Shown here piece by piece: positions 17,463 through 24,600 of a DNA stretch of 34,375 bases. The stretch covers positions 1 through 34,375 of the forward strand of contig JAFGPK010000003.1 of assembly GCA_016936235.1 (NCBI GenBank), given 5' to 3'. Source of the stretch: Candidatus Fermentibacteraceae bacterium. GTDB lineage: Bacteria > Fermentibacterota > Fermentibacteria > Fermentibacterales > JCC-6. A program made the translations under genes and the position numbers. The notes beneath the pieces were generated by a model. The model was not told the DNA's origin. It worked only from the letters and a program-made list of their open reading frames with translations, and searched no databases. The stretch's first letter is position 1. Every line of letters starts with the position of its first letter.

Positions 17463-17470
17463 AGCCGGTA

Positions 17471-18166
17471 TCAGGGTCTTATGCCCACCTCATCGGCAAG
17501 GTCGAGCTTCCTGATCGTATCCGCTGTCGCCTCGATGTACCCCTTGGGGTAGGTCGGGATGTCCGTGTAATCCGAGGATAGGGTTTTCCGTGAGTGGAAT
17601 GCCTGAAGAACGTACCGCTTCACTCTGCCTGTCTCTCCCAGAACCTCGAGGACATCGTCCCGTTCAACTATCCCGGGCACCATCGTGGTCCGGAACTCAT
17701 AGGCGGGAAGTGATCTGACTATTCCGATCGAAGCCCTTACGTCCTCGAACGCCGCTTTCTCCCCGGTCGCCCTGAGGTATTTTCCGGGTGAACTCTTAAG
17801 GTCCATGGCCACGTAGTCCACATGGTGGAGGATGTCATTGAGCCTGTCCGGGAGAGTACCGTTGGTATCGAGCTTGACGGATAGTGCGGTCTCTTCCTTG
17901 ATCCGCCTTACAAGGTCACCCAGCCCGCCATAAAGGAGGGGTTCACCGCCGGTGATGGTGACCGCCTCGACGAAGCCTTCCCGGGCCTTCAGCTCTTGAA
18001 GGACCCGGTCATGGGAGAGCCCGTACTGGCGGTCCAGCAGATCCTCTCTGACCAGTTCAGGGTTATGACAGAACGGGCAGTGAAGGTTGCATCCTGAAAT
18101 GAATACTATTGAACAGATCTTGCCGGGATACTCGATAAGGCTGGTGCCGGTGAGGGAACGGATCAA
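17471..18166 (-). CDS. nrdG: Anaerobic ribonucleoside-triphosphate reductase activating protein (radical SAM)
   Basis: TSLIEYPGKICSIVFISGCNLHCPFCHNPELV; VTITGGEPLLYGGLGDLVRRIKEE. TTG start overlaps the stop of the upstream 56-aa ORF (TTGA). Encoded next to nrdD. Confidence 0.9.
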   Translation of the reverse strand: MIRSLTGTSLIEYPGKICSIVFISGCNLHCPFCHNPELVREDLLDRQYGLSHDRVLQELKAREGFVEAVTITGGEPLLYGGLGDLVRRIKEETALSVKLDTNGTLPDRLNDILHHVDYVAMDLKSSPGKYLRATGEKAAFEDVRASIGIVRSLPAYEFRTTMVPGIVERDDVLEVLGETGRVKRYVLQAFHSRKTLSSDYTDIPTYPKGYIEATADTIRKLDLADEVGIRP

Positions 18167-18333
18167 TTATCGACCTTGTCTCCCTGTCCATCCAGCGTGA
18201 TGTACTCCCGCTGGGAGAATTCCTCCCGCTTGCCCTTGTTCCAGCTCTGAACCGGTCTGTAATAACCTACTATCCTCGAGTAGACCTCTGTCTTGATCGC
18301 CCTTATCCGGTTCTCCTTCTTGACCTCAGACAT
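18163..18333 (-). CDS. Separate 56-aa glycyl-radical C-terminal domain of class III ribonucleotide reductase
   Basis: Read directly from the sequence and absent from the ORF track: MSEVKKENRIRAIKTEVYSRIVGYYRPVQSWNKGKREEFSQREYITLDGQGDKVDN. TEVYSRIVGYYRPVQ.WN.GK..EF matches the NrdD glycyl-radical tail. Start overlaps the end of nrdD (ATGTCTGA). Confidence 0.85.
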   Translation of the reverse strand: MSEVKKENRIRAIKTEVYSRIVGYYRPVQSWNKGKREEFSQREYITLDGQGDKVDN

Positions 18334-20446
18334 CTGTTGATACCTTTCCTATCTTGAGGAACAGGCTGCCCTGTTCCCCTGAACTGGTGTCGTCCACACT
18401 TGAGTAGCTGCCTTCCGGCAACTGCTGGAAATCATCCGCGTCAACGACCTCTCCATACTCCGCCAGTTCTTCTTCGGTGTGAGGATAGGGGCAGAGGAAG
18501 TGCTCGCCGGCTATGTAGCCGTGCACCGGGCACACCGAGAAGGTGGGTGTGAAGCTGAAATAAGGAAGGTGATAACGGGAAACGATCGATCTGGCCAGCT
18601 TTCTGACCATCCTCCAGTCGGTTATGGCCTCACCGATGAAAATGTGGACCACCGTGCCGCCTGTGAACATCGTCTGGAGAGGATCCTGGTGCTCCAGGAG
18701 CCCGAATATGTCCCTTCTCTCCGTCACGGGCAGATGCACCGAGTTGGTGTAGTACGGGTTCGAGCTGCCCATGCAGTAGGCGTCGGGGAACTGGTCTTTG
18801 TCCTTGCGGGCAAGGCTGTAGGATGCCCCTTCGGCAGGTGATGCTTCCAGATTGTAGAGGTTGCCCGTCTCCTCCTGGAATTCAGTGAGCTTGTCCCTCA
18901 TGAAGTCCAGGACCTTCATGGACCAGAGCCTTCCCTCATCCGTGGCGATGCTCTCCCCGAGAAAGTTCACGCAGCACTCGTTCATGCCCAGAAGCCCTAT
19001 GGTGGAGAAATGGTTACTCCAGTAGTGGCCCTGCTGGGTCTTTATGGTACGGAGGTAGTGGCTGGTGTAGGGGTAGAGACCCTGCTCCGTGAGCTTCTCG
19101 ATGAGGTCCCGTTTCAGCTCCAGCGATTCCCTGGCGGCGTCCATGACGTACGAGAGGCGACTGAAGAACTCTTCCTCGTCGGCTGAGGTGTAGCCTATCC
19201 TGGGGAGGTTGACCGTCACCACTCCTATGGAGCCTGTGAGAGGATTCGACCCGAAGAGACCGCCTCCCCTGTTGCGGAGCTCCCTGTTGTCCAGCCTGAG
19301 CCTGCAGCACATGCTCCTGGCGTCGTCGGGGTCCATTTCGGAGTTGACGAAGTTGCTGAAGTAGGGAACCCCGTACTTTCCCGTCATCTCCCAGATTGGC
19401 TGAAGGTCTTCGTTGTCCCATTCGAAGTCCTTCGTGAGATTGTAGGTGGGTATGGGGAAGGTGAAAATCCGCCCTTTGGAGTCTCCTTCCATCATGAGTT
19501 CGGCGAAGGCGCGGTTGATCATGTTCATCTCATGCTGGTAATCACCGTAGACCTCGTTCCTGGGCCTGCCTCCGATTATCACCCTCTGGTCCCTGAGAGA
19601 ATGCGAGGGCTTGAGGTCCATGGTGATATTGGTGAAGGGGGCCTGGAATCCAACCCTTGTCGGGATGTTGACATTGAACAGGAATTCCTGGAAGGCCTGC
19701 CTCACCTGAGGGTAATCCAGGCCGTCAAACCTTATGAACGGCGCCAGAAGGGTGTCGAAGCTGGAGAAAGCCTGTGCTCCGGCTGCCTCACCCTGCAGTG
19801 TGTAGAAGAAATTCACCACCTGCCCCAGTGCTGTCCTCAGGTGGGCGGGGGGCGAGGATTCTGTCTTCCCCCTGGCTCCCCTGAAACCCTCCTTGAGAAG
19901 GGTCATCAGGTCCCATCCCACACAGTAGGGACCCAGTATGCCCAGGTCGTGTATGTGGAAGTCCCCGTTTTCCTGGAGCTCCCTTATCCTGGGTGTGTAT
20001 ATCCTGCTGAGCCAGTACTTCCTGGTTATGGAGGAGGAGAGGTAGAAGTTGAGACCCTGGAGGGAGTAGTTCATATTGGAGTTCTCCTTGACCCTCCAGT
20101 CTGCCTTGCCCAGGTAGTCCAGCACTATCCCCTCCATGCCGCTCAGGAGATGGTCTACGTCCCGTGCCTCGTTCTTCTTCTCCCTGTAGAGGATGAAAGC
20201 CCTGGCTGCGGAAGTGAGTTTGCGGAGGACCAGGGTTTCTTCGATGAAGTCCTTGATATGCTCGACTGTGGGAATGGATCCTGTCTTGAAGTAGTTCATG
20301 TAGAGTGCGGCCTCCACCTGGTCGGATATCTCACGGGAGTCCGCATCTGTGGAAGTGGACCTGAGGGTCCTTTCAACGGCCTTCTCTATCTTCAGTTTGC
20401 TGAAGGTCGCTATACTGCCGTCACGATTGCGGATCAGCCAGTCCAT
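18326..20446 (-). CDS. nrdD: Anaerobic ribonucleoside-triphosphate reductase, catalytic part (class III), without the glycyl-radical tail
   Basis: ATP-cone at N-terminus (IRNRDGSIATFSKLKIEKAVERTLRS); DFHIHDLGILGPYCVGWDL; GFQAPFTNITMDL; TPTFSVCPVHGYIAGEHFLCPYPHTEEELAEYGEVV. Ends KIGKVSTDV without a glycyl-radical motif. Confidence 0.93.
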   Translation of the reverse strand: MDWLIRNRDGSIATFSKLKIEKAVERTLRSTSTDADSREISDQVEAALYMNYFKTGSIPTVEHIKDFIEETLVLRKLTSAARAFILYREKKNEARDVDHLLSGMEGIVLDYLGKADWRVKENSNMNYSLQGLNFYLSSSITRKYWLSRIYTPRIRELQENGDFHIHDLGILGPYCVGWDLMTLLKEGFRGARGKTESSPPAHLRTALGQVVNFFYTLQGEAAGAQAFSSFDTLLAPFIRFDGLDYPQVRQAFQEFLFNVNIPTRVGFQAPFTNITMDLKPSHSLRDQRVIIGGRPRNEVYGDYQHEMNMINRAFAELMMEGDSKGRIFTFPIPTYNLTKDFEWDNEDLQPIWEMTGKYGVPYFSNFVNSEMDPDDARSMCCRLRLDNRELRNRGGGLFGSNPLTGSIGVVTVNLPRIGYTSADEEEFFSRLSYVMDAARESLELKRDLIEKLTEQGLYPYTSHYLRTIKTQQGHYWSNHFSTIGLLGMNECCVNFLGESIATDEGRLWSMKVLDFMRDKLTEFQEETGNLYNLEASPAEGASYSLARKDKDQFPDAYCMGSSNPYYTNSVHLPVTERRDIFGLLEHQDPLQTMFTGGTVVHIFIGEAITDWRMVRKLARSIVSRYHLPYFSFTPTFSVCPVHGYIAGEHFLCPYPHTEEELAEYGEVVDADDFQQLPEGSYSSVDDTSSGEQGSLFLKIGKVSTDV

Positions 20447-20551
20447 GAATTACCCCAAAGCAGTGGAATCAGCCCCTCAAAATCCGTACGACGGAATAAC
20501 GGGTTAATAATTCGCCATTGCTGTCACCCTGATCGGGAGACCTACCCTTCG

Positions 20552-20579
20552 ATAATATTCTCTGGAGCATTGGTGTCAA
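20552..20579 (-). promoter_or_regulatory. Sigma70-type promoter for the nrdD operon
   Basis: Minus strand TTGACA (20579-20574), 16-bp spacer, TATTAT (20557-20552), about 105 bp upstream of the nrdD ATG. Confidence 0.7.
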
Positions 20580-20587
20580 GAGAAATA

Positions 20588-20635
20588 CCACAATATCTTG
20601 TATGCAGCCGCTATGATTATATCTATATGTTGAGC
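20588..20635. promoter_or_regulatory. Tandem NrdR-box-like sites
   Basis: Cores CAATATCTTG (20591-20600) and CTATATGTTG (20623-20632) each match CwAtATaTwG at 9 of 10 positions. They are offset by exactly 32 bp, immediately upstream of the nrdD -35. Confidence 0.65.
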
Positions 20636-20785
20636 TATGTGCGTGATATGCACTGGTCTGCGGAATTTCCTCCGGGACCGGCAGGCAATCCCCGGCATGA
20701 GGCTGGTCTTCGCCCGTGTTCCTGTAACATATTGACGGTCAATAAGGACAGGGATCGACGGGTCGAAGGAGGAAGGCTGCATGAA

Positions 20786-21676
20786 ATGAAACCGAGACTG
20801 CTTGCCCTTGCGGCGGTCCTTTTCTGGTCCACCGCAGCATCCGCGTTCAAGATAACCCTCAGGTGGCTTTCACCCTACCAGCTCGTACTTCTGTCGTCCG
20901 CTGTATCAACGCTGGCCCTCTGGACCGTTGTGCTCATAAGGGGCGGCGTTCCATCTCCGGAGCCACACCCGGACCGGTGGCTGAAGGCGGCTGCCAGGGG
21001 TGCGCTTAATCCCTTCTTCTACTACCTTGTGCTCATGGAAGCCTACGACAGGCTGCCGGCGCAGATCGCCATGGTCATCAACTACCTATGGCCAGTGATG
21101 CTGATGATACTCTCCGCCCCGCTCCTGAAGCAGGTAATCACCATGAGGATGGCCCTGGCATCGATAGTGAGTTTCTGCGGTGTGGGTGTCCTGGCCCTGG
21201 GGGGAAGCCCGGTGGGGGGAAGCCTGTCACTTCCCGCCATGGGCCTTGCCCTGCTCAGTACTGTGATCTGGTCCCTCTTCTGGATACTCAACGTTCGCTC
21301 CGGAGGAGATTCCGTCGGTAACCTTGCACGGTCCTTCGCCTCCGGGCTCCTGTTCCTTCTTCTGTACGGCCTGGTCAGGGGAGAACTGTCACTGATACCG
21401 GGTATCGATGTCCGAGGGATCTTTGGAACGGTCTACATAGGGCTGTTCGAGATGGGGATAACCTTCGTAGTATGGCTGCGGGCCCTTCAGCTTGCCAGGA
21501 CGACTTCCGAGGTCGGTAACTACATCTATCTGACACCTTTCCTGGCTCTCGTGTTCATAGGCGCCGCCGTGGGGGAGACCATCGGTCTCACCACCGTTGC
21601 AGGCCTGGTTCTGGTCATCACCGGCATCCTCCTCCAGCAGCTCGGCCGGCGTGGGGCCCAGCGGGGTCGTACGTAA
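20786..21676 (+). CDS. EamA/DMT-superfamily transporter
   Basis: MKPRLLALAAVLFWSTAASAFKITLRWLSPYQLVLLSSAVSTLALW...AYDRLPAQIAMVINYLWPVMLMILSAPLLKQ; about 10 TM segments. SD GGAGG upstream. The longer ORF from 19532 runs antisense to nrdD and is spurious upstream. Confidence 0.9.
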   Translation: MKPRLLALAAVLFWSTAASAFKITLRWLSPYQLVLLSSAVSTLALWTVVLIRGGVPSPEPHPDRWLKAAARGALNPFFYYLVLMEAYDRLPAQIAMVINYLWPVMLMILSAPLLKQVITMRMALASIVSFCGVGVLALGGSPVGGSLSLPAMGLALLSTVIWSLFWILNVRSGGDSVGNLARSFASGLLFLLLYGLVRGELSLIPGIDVRGIFGTVYIGLFEMGITFVVWLRALQLARTTSEVGNYIYLTPFLALVFIGAAVGETIGLTTVAGLVLVITGILLQQLGRRGAQRGRT

Positions 21677-21922
21677 CTCCCCAGCGGGGTCGTACGTAAC
21701 TTCTGGCCAGTTGTGACAGAAATGAATGCGAATAAACTGATGCAGTTTCGCACTTTTCTTTCACATTTTCCTGAGCCATTCTCATGAGCTATTTCAGAAC
21801 AGCGTCTTGAGGATGGGAAATGATCAAGTCCTTTTATTTAAGATTTCTTCTCTTTGGAACTGGCCGGAAGTTACGTACGACCCCGCTGGGCGACCCCGCT
21901 GGGCTGGGGCGACCCCGCTGGG
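21657..21922. repeat. Inverted-repeat element (MITE/REP-like) with flanking iterated modules
   Basis: Left arm 21680-21712 CCCAGCGGGGTCGTACGTAACTTCTGGCCAGTT; right arm 21858-21890 is its reverse complement with one mismatch. Extra left copy at 21657-21678. Right side repeats CGACCCCGCTGGG at 21878-21890, 21891-21903 and 21910-21922. Confidence 0.85.
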
Positions 21923-21931
21923 GCGATACCG

Positions 21932-24562
21932 CTACGGCTCTATTCCGCCGGCGTAGGACACATAACTGATCCCTGTCCCGAGCCATCTGCCTGCCGCCTG
22001 CAGGATATCGTCCCGGGTGATGTCGCATACTCTGCGCATCGTGATCCGGTCATGGTCAAGGGGAAGGTCCAGAGAGGCGTAAGTGAGAAGTATCCGTGCG
22101 ATCGAGCTGTACTTCATCATGCTCAGCTCCTGCAGACCGATGTAGGATGCCTTCTCGAGCCTCAGCTCGCTGCTGCTTACTCTCTCTGCGGTAACCTTCC
22201 TCAGCTCATGTCTGAGAGTCTCCATGGCCTGCCGGAAAGCGTTAGGACTGGTCAGGACAAGGGTCGCCAGCCTTCCCCTGTCGCTCAGAGGTATATACAT
22301 ACTGCTGACGTGGTATGAGAGCCCGATTTCCCTGATATTCCTTCCGAGCCTGGATCCGATCCCTTCACCAAGAATCCGGCTGAGGATGGATATGGCGTAG
22401 CTGTCCTCATGAAGCCTTGGCGGAGCCGGTGAACCGATCACCAGGGCTATCTGCTCCCTTCCCGGGAGCTGTATGCCCGTTTCCGACGACAGGCGTGAGT
22501 TCATGACCGCTGGAGCCGGCGTACGGCTTGTCTCGGGATTGTCCCATCCTGAGAAATGCCGCCTCACAGATACCTCGATCTCCTCTTCCGAGAAGTTACC
22601 GACCACCACTATCAGCGTACCGTCCGGTCTGCAGAACCCCCTGTGGAATTCCAGCAGGTGGTTCCTCCCTATCGCTTCGAGCGTTTCCCTGGTTGGTACC
22701 GAGGACATCTCCGGGGGATCGGTGGACTGTCTTGAGAATGAATTCATGGCGGCACCCAGCGGAGTGGCAATCCATTCCTCCAGGCTGGAGATTGCATCCG
22801 AGCGGACCGAATCAAGGTCCTTCAGCCTGAAGGCTGGATTTCGCAGCATGTCGGATATGACTGACAGAACCTTATCGAAGTCCCTGGACAGGGTCGTTAT
22901 GACCCCACCTGAGTATTCGCTGGTCGATGAGAAATCCATGGAAGCGCCCAGGTTCTCAAGCCTGGCGTTGAATTCGATGCTGTCCAGGTCGGGAGTTCCG
23001 TAGAGCATTGTCTCGGCCGTTATCTGTGCAAGGCCGGTCAGCTCCTGAGGCTCCATGGAGGAACCCATCCGACATGAGAATCCCACGGATACGATGGGGA
23101 AGGAAACGTCCCTTCTCAGGATCAACCTGAGACCGTTCTTCAGCGTTATTTCACGTACACCGTCCGCCACTGACGACTCGGGCGGCTGAAGGAGAGCATC
23201 GGGAATGTCCATTTCCCACGGGGGCTGGAGTGCGGGAGGCGTGATGTCCGGCTCGGGCTCGGCTGCCTTACCGGCGAGGGTCGGCCTTGTTAAGATGCCC
23301 CTGGCCGCAGAGCGCATCACGGCCACCGTGGAGTTGTCCCCGGCGAGATACCGGGCGGCCGCTCTCATAATGTCTTCCGGAGTGACGGACAGGAGAGACC
23401 TGATGGAGTTCCAGTAGTAGTAGGTATCACCGAACTTGGAGAACCCGGTGGAAAACCGTCTTGACCTCCCCGGCGGGTCGGCATCGGAAATCATGCTCCA
23501 GGCGGTCCGCCGCCTCTTCAGAATCTGAAGCGCTTCATCGTCGATACCGATATCCGCCAGCCGCTCCAGCTCATCGAAGATCAATTCCTCCACCTGAAGG
23601 GTTGAGCCGTTTTCGGGAAGGACAGTCCTCACGACGAACAGCCCGGGCATTATGTGGGTATTGGTGGAGGTCGACACATCCAGGACCAGGGAAGGCTTGA
23701 CAAGGAGCTTCTCGAACCTGCTGGACCTGCCTGAGGATAGATAGAGCGATATGAGTGAGAGAGGGGCTGAATCGGGATGATCTCCTTCGGGTACTCGGAA
23801 ACCGATCGCCATTCCGGGGAGTTGAGATGGATGCTCTATTTCCGCCCTCATCTGATGCGTCTGATCAGGCTCCGGATTCACCTCCGGTCTTTCAACGGGA
23901 TCGCGGTTCCCTCCCCCGAAAAGGTTGCCGACGGCCTGTAACACCTCCCCGGTCCCGATGTCACCCACCACGGATATCACTGCGTTCCCCGGGCTGTAGA
24001 AATTCCTGTAGAACTCTCTCAGTCGCTTGGGATTGAACGATCTGATATCATCGGCGGTACCCGTTATCGGCTTTCCGTACGGGTGCTCAGTGAATGCCGT
24101 GGAGTACAGGAGGGAATCAAGCGAGCCCTCCGGGTCGTCGCGCCGGGTAAGCAGCTCCTCTTCCAGGATCACTGCGGTCTCTGATGCCACGTGGTCGTTC
24201 CTCATGTCGCAGTGGAACATCCTGTCGGCCTCCAGCCGCAGGATGTCCTGCAGACCGGCCCTGGGAAGGACTGAGTAGTAAAGGGTTATGTCCCTGGAAG
24301 TGTATGCGTTAGCCACGCCGCCGTTCCTCTGAACCACGCGCCAGTACTCACCCGGTGCGTACTCCCTGGATCCCTTGAACATCATGTGCTCGCAGAGATG
24401 GCTGTATCCCCTCGTTCCATCGGTCTCCCAGAGGGAACCCGCTCGATAGGCTATGTTCACGGCAGCCACCGGTGAGTATGAAAGAGCCTGAAGGATAACA
24501 GTCAGACCGTTATCCAGCCTCTCCATCCTAACACCGGTCGGTTTCCGGCTGGATAGTTCCAT
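21932..24562 (-). CDS. M16-family zinc metallopeptidase, two-domain, no obvious signal peptide
   Basis: HLCEHMMFKGS (HxxEH), SETAVILEEELLTRRDDPEG; second inactive-type M16 domain (LKNGLRLILRRDVSFPIVSVGFSCRMGS...GLAQITAETMLYGTPDL). SD GGGAGGTGA. Confidence 0.93.
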   Translation of the reverse strand: MELSSRKPTGVRMERLDNGLTVILQALSYSPVAAVNIAYRAGSLWETDGTRGYSHLCEHMMFKGSREYAPGEYWRVVQRNGGVANAYTSRDITLYYSVLPRAGLQDILRLEADRMFHCDMRNDHVASETAVILEEELLTRRDDPEGSLDSLLYSTAFTEHPYGKPITGTADDIRSFNPKRLREFYRNFYSPGNAVISVVGDIGTGEVLQAVGNLFGGGNRDPVERPEVNPEPDQTHQMRAEIEHPSQLPGMAIGFRVPEGDHPDSAPLSLISLYLSSGRSSRFEKLLVKPSLVLDVSTSTNTHIMPGLFVVRTVLPENGSTLQVEELIFDELERLADIGIDDEALQILKRRRTAWSMISDADPPGRSRRFSTGFSKFGDTYYYWNSIRSLLSVTPEDIMRAAARYLAGDNSTVAVMRSAARGILTRPTLAGKAAEPEPDITPPALQPPWEMDIPDALLQPPESSVADGVREITLKNGLRLILRRDVSFPIVSVGFSCRMGSSMEPQELTGLAQITAETMLYGTPDLDSIEFNARLENLGASMDFSSTSEYSGGVITTLSRDFDKVLSVISDMLRNPAFRLKDLDSVRSDAISSLEEWIATPLGAAMNSFSRQSTDPPEMSSVPTRETLEAIGRNHLLEFHRGFCRPDGTLIVVVGNFSEEEIEVSVRRHFSGWDNPETSRTPAPAVMNSRLSSETGIQLPGREQIALVIGSPAPPRLHEDSYAISILSRILGEGIGSRLGRNIREIGLSYHVSSMYIPLSDRGRLATLVLTSPNAFRQAMETLRHELRKVTAERVSSSELRLEKASYIGLQELSMMKYSSIARILLTYASLDLPLDHDRITMRRVCDITRDDILQAAGRWLGTGISYVSYAGGIEP

Positions 24563-24600
24563 CAGCAGCTCACCTCCCGGCGCCTACGCACCTGCGGACC

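Noticed and set aside
19532-20785. Long upstream extension of the EamA ORF (714-aa ORF from 19532)
   Set aside because: It runs antisense through nrdD, which has clear NrdD motifs. The transporter start with SD is at 20786.
21657-21922. CRISPR array interpretation of the repeated modules
   Set aside because: Modules are 13-33 bp with no regular spacers, and are mainly in inverted orientation. No cas genes in the window.
21834-22028. Small ORF inside/over the inverted-repeat element as a transposase remnant
   Set aside because: Translation shows no transposase motif and overlaps the M16 C-terminus on the same strand in another frame.
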